Numbered from the stretch's first letter, positions 16,664-26,429 are shown. The stretch is 37,197 nt of DNA from Cystobacter ferrugineus (GCF_001887355.1 NZ_MPIN01000033.1:1-37197); one strand, 5' to 3'. Notes: generated by a model from the letters alone, not told the origin. Program-made: numbers and translations.

Positions 16664-18109
16664 TCAACGGGTCCTCTCGGTGCCGTCCGACGACATGAAC
16701 GCGCGGATTTCCGAGACCACTTCGTCCGCGGTGTCCTCGAAGAAGAAGTGGTGCGCGTTGGGAAGCTCGACGGTCCTGTGGTCGGGAAGGGCCTGCTCCC
16801 AGCGTTCGAGGTCGCCGCGCGGAAAGCCCGGGTCCTCGAGCGCCCAGAAGATGAGCGTCGGCTTGCCCTCGAGGGACGGGAGGCCGGCTTCGAGCTCCGC
16901 GAAGTAGTCGTCCGCGGCGGTGATCTGCCCCGGATAGAAGGCGGCGATGCCTCGGCGGTCGAGCGGCTGGAACGGACGCACATAGACGTCGGCCACGTCG
17001 GGGGGCAGCTCGCGGACGATGCTGTCCTTCAGCGCGAACGAGGCAAGCCCGTTGAAGTTCATCTGCACGAACTCACCCACGGGCCCGCCAGCGATGACCG
17101 ACCAGATGCCGCGCGGCTCGCTCGTGCGCGTCCTCCACGCCCAGGTGCTCCCCAGGATCATCCGCCGCACGAGCTCGGGACGGCGTTGCGCGAGGCCGAT
17201 GCCGATGGGCCCACCCCAGTCCTGCATGACCAGCGTCACGTCACGAAGCCCGAGGTGCTCGACGAACTCCTCGAGGACGCGGCTCTCCTCACGAGGGGTG
17301 AAGCCGAACTCCGCCGGCGCCTGGGACAGGCCGAAGCCGGGGTAGTCGAGGGCGATGCAGCGGTACGAGCCGCGAAGCCCATGAATCAGGTCGCGCCATT
17401 GGAATGACCAGGAGGGGTTGCCGTGCAGGAAGAGCAGTGTCTCGCCCTGTCCTTCGTCCACGTAATGGATGCGCGCGCCGCTCGGCAGGTCGATGAAGCG
17501 GTGCTCGACGTCGAACATCGGGCGGGGGATGTCGAACGCGAGCCCCGGGGGACCGGACGGCGCGGCCCGTTCGCTCGCGAGCGCGGCGACGACGCCCGCG
17601 GCTTCGAGCGTACCGGCGAGAGCGAGCGCGACCACGCCCGCTCGCGAGCGCGTTGGGTGCTCGACGAAGCGCGGGACGAAGAAGGCCAGGACGACAGCCA
17701 CGGCGATGATGGCTGGGCCTCCGGCAGCGGCGAGACCGGGAGGGCCCATGGCGGCCATCCCGAGGAAGACGGCCAGCGCGAGCCCCAACAGGGCCGCCAG
17801 CAGGAGCGCGCGCGGCCGAGCGGAGCGCCTGGCGAGTGCGCGATGGACGAATGCCGCGCCCAGCGCGGCGAGTACGCACACGGGCGTCACGAGCGCATGG
17901 CGGAGCTCAGGGAAGACGGAGAGCCCGCGAGCATGGGGCACGGCTGCAATGGCAATCGTCGCGGCCAGCACGGCGGGCACGGACGCGGCCCACCCCGCCC
18001 AGAGCATGCGAAGGGCCATCGCACTCGTCCAGGAGTCTTGACCCTCCGCGCCCACCCGAGCGCGTTGGTGCTCGACCCGTGTTCCATTCGTTCCACCGAC
18101 GAGAATCAT
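16664..18109 (-). CDS. Membrane-anchored haloalkane-dehalogenase-like alpha/beta hydrolase
   Basis: 481 residues. The start at 18109 is supported by AGGAGG 7 bases upstream. The N-terminal 180 residues hold about five hydrophobic helices (about 38-57, 68-90, 100-125, 130-147, 157-177), an uncommon addition to this hydrolase group. The C-terminal catalytic domain from about residue 195 has FLHGNPSWSFQWR (oxyanion and halide-site Asn231), nucleophile Asp297 in VMQDWGGPIG rather than serine, acid Asp426 in ALEDPGFP and His454 in NAHHFFFED. Aspartate followed by tryptophan is the haloalkane dehalogenase signature, so dehalogenation or a related hydrolysis is plausible. It is divergent (55-base gap) from an AraC regulator that probably controls it. 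The natural substrate is unknown. Confidence 0.88.
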   Translation of the reverse strand: MILVGGTNGTRVEHQRARVGAEGQDSWTSAMALRMLWAGWAASVPAVLAATIAIAAVPHARGLSVFPELRHALVTPVCVLAALGAAFVHRALARRSARPRALLLAALLGLALAVFLGMAAMGPPGLAAAGGPAIIAVAVVLAFFVPRFVEHPTRSRAGVVALALAGTLEAAGVVAALASERAAPSGPPGLAFDIPRPMFDVEHRFIDLPSGARIHYVDEGQGETLLFLHGNPSWSFQWRDLIHGLRGSYRCIALDYPGFGLSQAPAEFGFTPREESRVLEEFVEHLGLRDVTLVMQDWGGPIGIGLAQRRPELVRRMILGSTWAWRTRTSEPRGIWSVIAGGPVGEFVQMNFNGLASFALKDSIVRELPPDVADVYVRPFQPLDRRGIAAFYPGQITAADDYFAELEAGLPSLEGKPTLIFWALEDPGFPRGDLERWEQALPDHRTVELPNAHHFFFEDTADEVVSEIRAFMSSDGTERTR

Positions 18110-18164
18110 GGTGTGACCTCCTGTTTCTTGCGAGGTACCCTAAGTCCACGTTGGAGGACTGTCA

Positions 18165-19160
18165 GTGCCTGGAACGCCAGAAGAAGGATCCAATCGTCCA
18201 GACCCGAGGGCCCTGGCGGGCGTGGACCCGTTCAGTGACGTCTTCACCGCGATGCGCGCCAGGAGCGCGCTGTATTGCCGGATGGAAGCGAGCGCACCGT
18301 GGGGCGTGAAGTTCGCCGGCTCGCCGCACGCGAAGTTCGGGCTGGTGACGCGCGGTAGCTGCTGGCTCGAGGTCGCCGGAGAGCCGGGCCCCATCCCCCT
18401 GCGCGGTGGAGATTGCTACGTCGTCGCGGCGAACATCGGCATCACGGTGCGCGACGCGCTCCGCACCCGCGCCGTCGAAGGGGAGGCGCTCATCCGGACG
18501 AAGACCGGAGACCTGCTCCACCTCGGTGGCGGCGGGGCGCCGACCACCGTCGTCACCGGCCTGTTCGAGTTCGACGAATGGAGCAGCAAGCCGGTCTTCG
18601 AGCTGCTGCCTCGCGTGTTGTGTGTGCGGGGCGACGAGGCGCAGACCAGTGCCCTGGGCGCGACGCTCAACCTCCTGGCCATCGAAACCGCGACGCCCAC
18701 CCTCGGAGCGCCGCTGGTCATCAACCGCCTGGCGGAAATCCTGTTCGTGCAGATGATTCGGACGCACTACGCGTCGGGCCGGGCCGGCGAGCTGGGATGG
18801 CTGGCGGCGCTCGGAAGCGCACCGCTCGGAGCCGCGCTGCGCGCGATGCACCATTCGCCCGCGCACCCCTGGTCCGTCGAGTCGCTCGCTGGCGTCGCGG
18901 GCATGTCCCGCTCGGCGTTCGCACAGCGCTTCAAGACACAGGTCGGCGAGACACCGCTCGAGTACCTGACGCGCTGGCGCATGTACAAAGCCGGCTGTCT
19001 CCTGCGCGAGGGAGAACTCGGGATCGCGGCCATCGCGGACGCCGTCGGGTACGAGTCCTCCGGCGCCTTCAACCGGGCCTTCCAGCGCATCTACGCGCAG
19101 ACCCCGGGCGAGTTCAGGCGCACCGCTCGCCGCCGCGGGGGCGTGCAGTCCCCGGCCTGA
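18165..19160 (+). CDS. AraC-family regulator with cupin-type sensor domain
   Basis: 331 residues from GTG 18165, chosen because GGAGG lies 7 bases upstream. The N-terminal half (about 25-200) is the cupin sensor found in the AraC_binding/cupin_6 group: FGLVTRGSCWLEVAGEPGPI, LRGGDCYVV. The C-terminal DNA-binding domain has both helix-turn-helices: VESLAGVAGMSRSAFAQRFK, then IAAIADAVGYESSGAFNRAF and the usual ending TPGEFRR. Relatives are often divergent from, and activate, a nearby hydrolase or oxidoreductase; here the partner is the dehalogenase-like gene across 55 bases. The repeat at 19187 begins 27 bases after the stop codon. Confidence 0.92.
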   Translation: MPGTPEEGSNRPDPRALAGVDPFSDVFTAMRARSALYCRMEASAPWGVKFAGSPHAKFGLVTRGSCWLEVAGEPGPIPLRGGDCYVVAANIGITVRDALRTRAVEGEALIRTKTGDLLHLGGGGAPTTVVTGLFEFDEWSSKPVFELLPRVLCVRGDEAQTSALGATLNLLAIETATPTLGAPLVINRLAEILFVQMIRTHYASGRAGELGWLAALGSAPLGAALRAMHHSPAHPWSVESLAGVAGMSRSAFAQRFKTQVGETPLEYLTRWRMYKAGCLLREGELGIAAIADAVGYESSGAFNRAFQRIYAQTPGEFRRTARRRGGVQSPA

Positions 19161-19186
19161 AGGGGTCGCACGGGCGGGGGGGCTTG

Positions 19187-19226
19187 CCCGGCGGTGGCGT
19201 GCGCGTGAGAGGCTTCACGCGCAGCC
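19187..19226 (+). repeat. Dispersed hairpin repeat, copy 2
   Basis: Identical over 40 bases to copy 1, including the hairpin at 19200-19223. Similarity extends a little on both sides; read in the matching frame it would encode the same peptide LARRWRARERLHAQPGA and then TGA, as at the end of the Lnt-like gene, with two synonymous changes. Here it lies in the intergenic region between the AraC and pectate-lyase genes. Confidence 0.85.
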
Positions 19227-19369
19227 CGGCGCTTGACGCAGGGCGCAACGATGGGCCGGCGTTGAAATCGAATGTCCTTCGCGCGATCGTCGCGAACAGA
19301 GCCGAAGCGCGTGCGTGAATGCCGCGGCTCCGACGCGCCGGCTCTCCCGTTGACCACAGGAGCGAGATG

Positions 19370-21178
19370 ATGAATCGCAGGACATTCATGCTGTTGGGGG
19401 TTGCCCCGCTGGCCTTGGCGGCGTGCCGCGGCGGCGACGACGACAAGCCGACACCCACGGAGCCGATACCCACCGACGACCGGGCGGGCCGCGCTCGCGA
19501 TGCCATGAAGCGCGCCGCCGTGTTCATGGACGAGCGGGTATCCTATCGAGGCGGCTACGTCTGGGCCTATCTCGCGGACCTGTCCAAGAGCTGGGGTGAG
19601 ATGGAAGCCAAGCGCACCATGTGCTGGATCCAGCCTCCCGGCACGCCGACCGCGGGTCATTCCTTCCTCGACGCCTATCACGCCACCGGGGACGAGGCGT
19701 TCTACCGGGCGGCCGAGCGCAGTTGCCTGGCGCTGATCGAGGCGCAACATCCGGCCGGAGGCTGGAACTACATCTACGACTTCGCGGGCGAGGAGTCGCT
19801 GAAGCACTGGTACGAAACCATCGGCATCAACGGCTGGCGGCTCGAGGAGTTCCAGCATTACTACGGCAATGCGACCTTCGACGATGCTGGCACCGCGGTG
19901 GCCTCGCAGTTCCTTCTGCGCATGTACCTCGAGAAGCGCGATCCGCGCTTCCTCGAGCCGCTGAACAAGGCGATCTCGTTCGTCCTCGACGCGCAGTACA
20001 AGGGCGGAGTCGCCGACGGCGGCTGGCCGCAGCGCTATCCGTCGTCGCCGAACGCGATCACGTCCATGCCACGGCCCAATCCGGAGCAATTGCCGGAGGG
20101 CGCGTCACAGGGCATGGCGGACGGTGATTACACGCGGCACGTCACGTTCAACGACGATGTCGCCGGCGAGAACATCAAGTTCCTGCTGATGTGCGTGATC
20201 GGACTCGGCGAGACGCGGCTCCTCGAGCCCGTCACGCGCGCGATGGAGGCGCTGCGCCGCTTGCAACAGCCGGCGCCGCAGGCCGGATGGGGGCTGCAAC
20301 ACCTGTCGGCCGACCAGGACGGCCGCCTCGCGGGGGCCCCGGCCGGCGCGCGCAGCTATGAGCCCAGGGCCCTGGCCACTCACACCACCCAGACGAACAT
20401 CCAGCAGCTCTTCCACTACTTCCGGCTCACCGGCGACCGCAAGTACCTCGAGCGGGTGCCCGAGGCCATTGCCTGGCTCGAGAGCACGCGGCTGACGGAA
20501 CAGATGATCGCCGAGAACCCGCTGCTCAAGGGCCGCACGCACCCGACCTTCGTCGAGCTGGGCACCAACCGGCCGCTCTTCGTGCACCGCTACGGCTCCA
20601 ACGTCTGGAATGGCGCCTACTACGTGGACTACGACCATCACGACACGCCGTCGCACTACTCGGCGGGCCGCAGCATCAACCTCGCCACTCTGCAGGCGAC
20701 CTACGATCAGCTCAGCTCGATGAGCGACGCGGCGATCGCGGAGATGGTGGCGAAGTCGCCCCTGAAGAGCACTCAGCCGCGGGCGCTGCCGAAGTACTTC
20801 TCGCTTCGCGAGGTCGACTTCGCCGACTTGTATGCCGACGCGGTGATGGCCACGCCCACGGTGACGGACGAGACGGTCGACGCGCTGATCCAGGACCTGG
20901 GCACCAAGGATCACTGGCTGACGCCCGTGGTGCGCAGCGATCCGGCGGTCGCGGCCTCCTTCGTCACCAACCCGTACCGCGGTAACGGACCGAGCACCCC
21001 CTATACAGGTGACGCGTACCGCAGCAAGCACGTCGGCGACATCTACGACACCTCTCCCTACGACTCCCAGGATCCGCCGGCCACTTATGAGAAGAAGCCG
21101 CGCTTGAACGGCATCTCCACCGCGGACTTCGTGAGCAACATGGGCAAGCTGATCGCCTACGTGGCGCCGCTGAAGTGA
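19370..21178 (+). CDS. Pectate lyase-like lipoprotein (PL10 family)
   Basis: Probable extracellular polysaccharide lyase of 602 residues acting on polygalacturonate-like substrates. ATG 19370 gives MNRRTFMLLGVAPLALAAC, which carries both a twin-arginine motif and a lipobox with Cys19; an adjacent ATG at 19367 is the alternative, and AGGAG lies 7 or 4 bases upstream. After an acidic linker the alpha/alpha-toroid domain shows repeated helix motifs (FLDAYHATGDEAFYRAAE, AEQ-type pairs) and the PL10 hallmark ADGGWPQRYP near residue 215. Further blocks are TRHVTFNDDV and HTTQTNIQQLFHYFRLTGD. The family usually has 320-380 residues in its catalytic part; here a long C-terminal extension follows. It is flanked by repeat copies 2 and 3 and has no pectin-related neighbours. 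Confidence 0.85.
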   Translation: MNRRTFMLLGVAPLALAACRGGDDDKPTPTEPIPTDDRAGRARDAMKRAAVFMDERVSYRGGYVWAYLADLSKSWGEMEAKRTMCWIQPPGTPTAGHSFLDAYHATGDEAFYRAAERSCLALIEAQHPAGGWNYIYDFAGEESLKHWYETIGINGWRLEEFQHYYGNATFDDAGTAVASQFLLRMYLEKRDPRFLEPLNKAISFVLDAQYKGGVADGGWPQRYPSSPNAITSMPRPNPEQLPEGASQGMADGDYTRHVTFNDDVAGENIKFLLMCVIGLGETRLLEPVTRAMEALRRLQQPAPQAGWGLQHLSADQDGRLAGAPAGARSYEPRALATHTTQTNIQQLFHYFRLTGDRKYLERVPEAIAWLESTRLTEQMIAENPLLKGRTHPTFVELGTNRPLFVHRYGSNVWNGAYYVDYDHHDTPSHYSAGRSINLATLQATYDQLSSMSDAAIAEMVAKSPLKSTQPRALPKYFSLREVDFADLYADAVMATPTVTDETVDALIQDLGTKDHWLTPVVRSDPAVAASFVTNPYRGNGPSTPYTGDAYRSKHVGDIYDTSPYDSQDPPATYEKKPRLNGISTADFVSNMGKLIAYVAPLK

Positions 21179-21212
21179 CGTGGGCTGGGCCGTAGGGGGA
21201 GGGGGGGGCCTG

Positions 21213-21239
21213 CCCGGCGGTGGCGCGCGCGTGAGAGGC
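21213..21239 (+). repeat. Dispersed hairpin repeat, partial copy 3
   Basis: Matches the first 27 bases of the 40-base repeat with one change (T to C) and stops just before the right arm of the hairpin, 17 bases from the kinase start codon. To the left it shares GTGGGCTGGGCCGT with copy 1. Confidence 0.75.
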
Positions 21240-21255
21240 GATACACTCGGCCCCC

Positions 21256-24200
21256 ATGGATAGCAGGACCCTCACCTTTCCTCGCCCAGCACCCACCGGG
21301 TTTCCCGAGCCGCTGGGGGCCTCGTTGCCCGCGGGCACCGTCATCGCCGGCCGCTTCACCCTCGAAGAGCTCGCGGGCCGCGGTGGAATGGGGAGCGTCT
21401 ATCGCGCCATCGACTCCCTCTCCCGCCAGCACGTGGCGCTCAAACTGCTGCATATGAAGGACGGAGATGCCCTCCGGCGCTTCACCCGCGAGGCCGAGCT
21501 TCTCTCCGCGCTGCGCCACCCCGGCATCGTCTCCTACCTCGCCCATGGCCAGTCCGAGCAGGGACAGCCCTTTCTCGCCATGCAGTGGCTGGAGGGGGAG
21601 GAGCTCGCCCAGCGCCTGGCTCGCCAGCCGCTGAGCTTGGAGGAGACGCTCTCCCTTTTGCGCCACTCCGCCCAGGCGCTCTCCATCGCCCACCAGCACG
21701 GCGTCATCCACCGCGACCTCAAGCCCTCCAATCTCTTCCTGCGCCAGGGCCGTCCTGGGGACGTGGTGCTGCTGGACTTCGGCCTGGCCCGTCACCTGAA
21801 TCCCTCCACCGCCATGACGGGCAGCCAGATGGTGTTGGGGACTCCCGGCTACATGGCTCCCGAGCAGATCTCCGGCCAATCCCAGCTCATCCCCGCCGTC
21901 GACATCTTCTCGCTGGGCTGTGTCCTCTACGAGTGCCTCACCGGCCAGCCTCCCTTCCGCGCCCCGCACCTGATGGCCACCCTGGCCAAGATTCTCTTCG
22001 CCGAGCCCGTGCCGCTGCTCCAGTTGCGTCCCGGGCTGCCAGTGGCCTTGCAGAAGTTGGTGGAGCGCATGCTCGCCAAGGAGCCCTCGCGCCGGCTGCC
22101 GGACGCCACCAGCCTGCTGGGCGCGCTGGAGGAACTGGGCCCAGCCCTGGTGGAGACGGGGCCCGGCACCGTCACGCTCCAGGAGGCTCCCCCGCCTCTG
22201 CTGGCCAGTGCCAGGCAGCAGCTCGTCACCGTGCTGCTGGCCGCTCCCCGCTCCAACGCGGAGCCCGTCCCCGGGGAACAGCACTCCCGCCTGGCGCTGC
22301 GCGACTCGCTGCGGACCCTGCTGGCCCCCCAGGGGGGCCGGGTGGAGTTGCTGACCAACGGTGCCCTGGTGCTCACCCTGGTGGCCTCCCTCGGCTCGGC
22401 CACCGACCCCGCCGCGCTCGCCGCCCGCTGCGCCCTGTCCCTGTTGGAGCGCTGGCCCGAAGCCGTCGTGGTGCTCACCACGGGCCGCGCCGCCCTCGAC
22501 CAGCACCTGCCCGTGGGCGAGGTCATGGACCGTGCCGGTCAGTTGCTGCGCCAGGTGGAGGGGCTCCCCACGGACTCCGCTCCGGTGCTGCTGGACGAGG
22601 TGACGGCGGGGCTGCTCGGGTCCGGCTTCCAGCTCATCCGTGCCGGGCCGGGCCTCTTCCTGCTGCAAGGCGAGCAGCTCGACGCCGACGAGTCCCGTCC
22701 CCTGCTGGGCAAGCCCACTCCCTGCGTGGGCCGCGAGCAGGAACTGACCCTGCTCGACATGGTCTTCACCACCTGCGTGGAGGAGTCCACCGCGCAGGCC
22801 GTGCTGGTGACGGCTCCAGCGGGGACTGGCAAGTCCCGGCTGCGCCACGAGTTCTTCCGCCGCCTGGAGCACCACGCACCGCACCCGTTGGTGCTGCTCG
22901 GCCGGGGAGACCTCATGAGCGCGGGCTCGGCGGATGGACTGCTCGCCCAGTCCCTACGCCGGTTGTGTGGCATTTCAGGCGGTGAGCCGCTGGAGGTGCG
23001 CCGGGCCCGGTTCTCCCAGCGCCTCTCCCAGCACCTGCCCGCGGCACGAGCCCAGGGGGTGGTGGAGTTCCTCGGGGAGCTGTGCGCCATGGGCCTTCCC
23101 GGACGAGCACAGCCCGCGCCTGCGTGCCGCGCGCGCCGACCCGCAGATGATGAGCCTGCAGGTGGGCCGGGCGTGGGTGGCCTTCCTGAAGGCCGAGTGC
23201 GCCCACCACCCGGTGCTGCTGGTGCTGGAGGATCTGCACTGGGGCGACCTGCTCTCCGTGCGACTCATGGACGAGGCGCTGCGGGAGCTGGCCGAGCAGC
23301 CCTTCATGGTGCTGGCCCTGGCCCGGCCCGAGGTGGAGCAGCTGTTGGCCGGCCTGCCGACGCGGCGCCTTCAGGCGCTTCCCTTGCGCGGGCTGAGTCG
23401 CAAGGCCAGCGCCCGGCTGGTGCATGAGGTGCTGGGCGCGGACGTGTCCGGCGCCCTCGTCGACAGGCTCGTCGAGCACGCCGCGGGCAATGCGCTGTTC
23501 CTGGAGGAACTCATCCGCGGGGTGAAGGAGGGCAGGGGCGAGGGGGCACCGGAGACGGTGCTGGCCATGTTGCAGGCGCGCCTGGGGCGGCTGGAGCCAG
23601 GGCTCCGGCAGGTGCTGCTGGCCGCGAGCCTCTTCGGCCGCACCTTCTGGGCAGGGAGCGTCCGCCTGCTGCTGAGCGGGGACTCGCCAGCGGACGTGTT
23701 GAAGGAGTGGCTCCAGCGCCTGGTGGAGCAGGAGTGGCTGGCGCCGCAGCCGACCAGCCGGTTTCCCGGTGAGGAGGAGTACCGCTTCCGCCACGCGCTG
23801 GTGCGGGACGCGGCCTACGGGTTGGTGCCCGACGGCCACAAACCCGAGGGCCACCGGTTGGCGGGGCGGTGGCTGGAGCAGGCCGGAGAGAGTGATCCCC
23901 GGGTGCTGGCCGAGCACGCCTCGTTGGGCCAGCAGCACGAGCGCGCCGTTCATTTCCTCACCCGGGCCGCCGAGCAGCTCTTCGAGCGCCACGACATGCC
24001 CGGCACGGTCCGGTGCGTGGACGCCGCCCTGGCGCTGGGGCCCCAGGGCGCCGATCTGGTGCAACTGCGCGCGCTCCAGGCCGCCATTGCTTTCTGGACG
24101 GGTGATTACGCGAAGCTGTTCGACATGAGTCCCGCGGTGCTGGCCGAGCTGAGGGCCGGCAGTCCCCTGCGGTACTGGCTGATCAGCGGGCTGTACATGA

Positions 24201-24835
24201 GCCATTGCCTGAGGGGTGAGCAGGAGCGGGCCTCCGCGCTCGGGCAGGAGGTGCTGCGCACCCGTCCGGCGCCGGCGGCGCGCGCCATCTGCCTGGAGGC
24301 GCTCTGCTCCATCTCGAGCATGGGCACCTATTGTGGCGCCCGACAGGAGGCCTCCGCGTTCCTGGCGCGCCTCGCCGAGCTGCGCGCCGAGGTGGGACCC
24401 GAGGCGCTCCTGGAGGGGGCCTGGAGCAGCTTCGCCCAGGGCTTCTTCGCCATTCACTTCGAGGCCCGGCCGTGGAGTTCCCTCGCCTGGTTGGAAGAGG
24501 GCGCCCGAGGGCTTTTCGAGGTGGGTCAGGATCGCAACGCGCTCGGAGCACAGGTCCTGTGGGCCATGGGAATGGAGGCGCTGGGAGACAGGGCCCGCGC
24601 CGAAGCCCTGCTCCGCGAGGGCGTGACCCTGGCCCTGGGATTGAGGCTTCTCCCCGTGCTCCTCCACGCCCGGTTGCATCTGGCCCTGTTCCTGGCGGGC
24701 AGCGCCGAAGCGAGCCAGCGGCAGGAGGCGCTCGCCCTGGTGGATGGCGTGGACGCCGGGGAGGGCCCCAACTTCTTCCTTTTGGGGGCTTCGGGACCCG
24801 TCGTTCCGGACCTACAGCGCCTAGCACGGCACTAG
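21256..24835 (+). pseudogene. Ser/Thr kinase-AAA ATPase-TPR protein, frameshifted, 3' end apparently lost
   Basis: Large cytoplasmic signalling protein typical of myxobacteria, about 1190 residues if one extra base is removed. The kinase domain (30-295) is intact: GRGGMGSVY loop, Lys63 in VALKLLH, HRDLKPSN at 152-159, DFGLARH, and APEQ. A degenerate nucleotide-cyclase-like region follows (about 320-435), then an AAA ATPase with Walker A APAGTGKS (520-527) and Walker B VLLVLEDLHWGD, then TPR-like helices. The frame breaks near residue 613: an extra C at GGGCC (about 23094) switches translation from frame 1 (ending at 23427) to frame 2. Removing it gives ELCAMGFPDEHSPRLRAAR and restores the family pattern. 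The product ends abruptly after GEGPNFFLLG with a short unrelated tail, just before the serine recombinase, so the usual last TPR section seems to be lost. The break may be real or a sequencing error. Confidence 0.85.
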
Positions 24836-24861
24836 TAGGAGAGTGCCCAGGACCACGGGTC
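24793..24861. other. Probable left boundary (attL) of the recombinase element
   Basis: Between the shortened kinase gene and the recombinase. It contains nested inverted repeats: GACCCGT (24795-24801) with ACGGGTC (24855-24861), and GGCACT (24828-24833) with AGTGCC (24842-24847). The kinase stop codon lies inside the inner hairpin. Large serine recombinases usually lie beside their att site, so the crossover is likely here; the exact dinucleotide cannot be named without the other end. Confidence 0.45.
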
Positions 24862-24893
24862 TCCCATTCTCGCTCATGACCGGAGCAGCCCCG

Positions 24894-26429
24894 ATGCCCA
24901 AGGCTTATAGCTATTTGCGCTTCAGCACCCCCGAGCAGATGAAGGGGGACAGTTACAGGCGGCAGAACGCACTGACCCAGGAGTGGCTGGCGAAGAACAA
25001 GGACGTGGAGCTGGGGGAGCTGACCTTCCATGACCTGGGGGTGTCCGCGTTCCGGGGGAAGAACGCCGAGACCGGGAAGTTGGGGGAGTTCAAGGCCGCT
25101 GTGGAATGCGGCATGGTCGAGCGCGGCTCGTTCCTCCTGGTGGAATCCCTGGACCGGCTCAGCCGACAGGCGGCCCGGAAGGCCCAGCGGCTCCTGGAAG
25201 ACCTCTGCGAACTGGGCATTACCGTGGTCACGCTGAGCGATGGCCGGACCTACCACCAGGAGCTTCTGGAGAAGGACCCCTTCTCGCTCATCATGAGCCT
25301 CTTGATCTTCATCCGGGCCAACGAAGAGAGCGCCCGGAAGTCGGGCCTTCTTCAGGCCGCGTGGACCGGAAAGCGCGAGCAGGCCACTTCCAAGCCCATG
25401 ACGGCGAAATGCCCGGGATGGCTTCGGCTGAATCGGGACACGGGGAAGTGGGACGTCATCCCGGAACGGGCCGCCATCGTGCAGCGGGTCTATCGGGAGA
25501 CCCTGGAAGGCCGGGGGCAACGGGCCATCACAGCGGGATTGAACCGCGATGGAATCCCCTTGTTCGGCAAGGCGGGCCGCTGGCACCGTTCCTACACGTA
25601 CCGGCTCTTGAACAACCCCGCCGTGATGGGAACGTTCACCCCGCATACCTCGGACTGGAAGGACGGGAAGCGGCTCCGCAAGCCCATTCAACCCCTGCCT
25701 GGATACTTCCCCGCCATCGTGGACCCCGAGACCTTCCAGCGGGTCCAGGCCATGGGCCAAGGTAGGTCAAGCCCTGCTCGGGGCTCCAATGCGGGAAGGG
25801 ACGTGCAGAACATCTTCGGGGGATTGCTGGCGTGCCCTCGCTGTGGCGCTCGGATGAACATGATCAACAAGGGGGTGAACAGCAGGCGCTACGTGGTTTG
25901 CCGCCGTGCCAGGGCGGGCATGGGATGCACCTATGAGTCCGTGCCCTACGAGACCCTCAAACAGGCGCTCTTGCATGATGCGGAAGCCCTCCTTTGCGAC
26001 CCACGCGCGGGAGGCGCTGAGGGGGATTCCGTGCAGGCCCAACTGGACTTGGCGGCAAACACGCTGGAAGCCGTGGAGGACTACCTCGCGCACCTCTGGG
26101 AGACCCATAGAACCAACCGGCTCCAGAGCATCCTGGGGGAGATCAAAGAGACAGAGGCGGAACGCGAGGTTTTGAGGAAACGAATCCGGGAACTGGCAGC
26201 CAGACGGGACGTGGTGTTGGGGCCTTTCGTGGAGCGTCGCGCTCAAGAGGCCCTGGAAGCGCTCCGTGCGGAGCCCATGGACCGGAAGCGGGTCAACGCC
26301 CTGTTCCGGAGCCTCTTCACCCGCGTGACGGTCAACCATGACCGGGGAACCCTGGAGTTCGTCTGGAAGGGAGGCGGATGCTCCAGTGTCCTCTACGCCT
26401 TTCCCAAGGACTCCGCCGTAGCCGCCTGA
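24894..26429 (+). CDS. Large serine recombinase (integrase)
   Basis: Site-specific DNA recombinase of 511 residues that integrates or excises a mobile element between att sites. ATG 24894 (MPKAYSYLRFSTPEQMKGDS) was chosen as it begins right before the conserved strand; a GGAG lies 9 bases upstream, and two upstream in-frame ATGs are alternatives. The catalytic domain (1-150) has nucleophile Ser11 in LRFSTPEQ and the arginine motif SLDRLSRQ. The recombinase domain (about 165-290) is followed by a zinc ribbon (C314, C317, C336, C345 in ACPRCGAR and RRYVVC) and a coiled-coil segment (about 380-450) that controls integration direction in this family. It is the first gene after the truncated kinase gene and so marks the left end of the element. 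Confidence 0.95.
   Translation: MPKAYSYLRFSTPEQMKGDSYRRQNALTQEWLAKNKDVELGELTFHDLGVSAFRGKNAETGKLGEFKAAVECGMVERGSFLLVESLDRLSRQAARKAQRLLEDLCELGITVVTLSDGRTYHQELLEKDPFSLIMSLLIFIRANEESARKSGLLQAAWTGKREQATSKPMTAKCPGWLRLNRDTGKWDVIPERAAIVQRVYRETLEGRGQRAITAGLNRDGIPLFGKAGRWHRSYTYRLLNNPAVMGTFTPHTSDWKDGKRLRKPIQPLPGYFPAIVDPETFQRVQAMGQGRSSPARGSNAGRDVQNIFGGLLACPRCGARMNMINKGVNSRRYVVCRRARAGMGCTYESVPYETLKQALLHDAEALLCDPRAGGAEGDSVQAQLDLAANTLEAVEDYLAHLWETHRTNRLQSILGEIKETEAEREVLRKRIRELAARRDVVLGPFVERRAQEALEALRAEPMDRKRVNALFRSLFTRVTVNHDRGTLEFVWKGGGCSSVLYAFPKDSAVAA

Noticed and set aside
21157-22884. 575-codon open frame on the minus strand
   Set aside because: Mirror of the kinase gene in high-GC DNA; Q/G/H-rich and without family features.
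22913-24679. 588-codon minus-strand frame over the kinase 3' half
   Set aside because: Antisense shadow; the plus strand carries Walker B and TPR-like helices.
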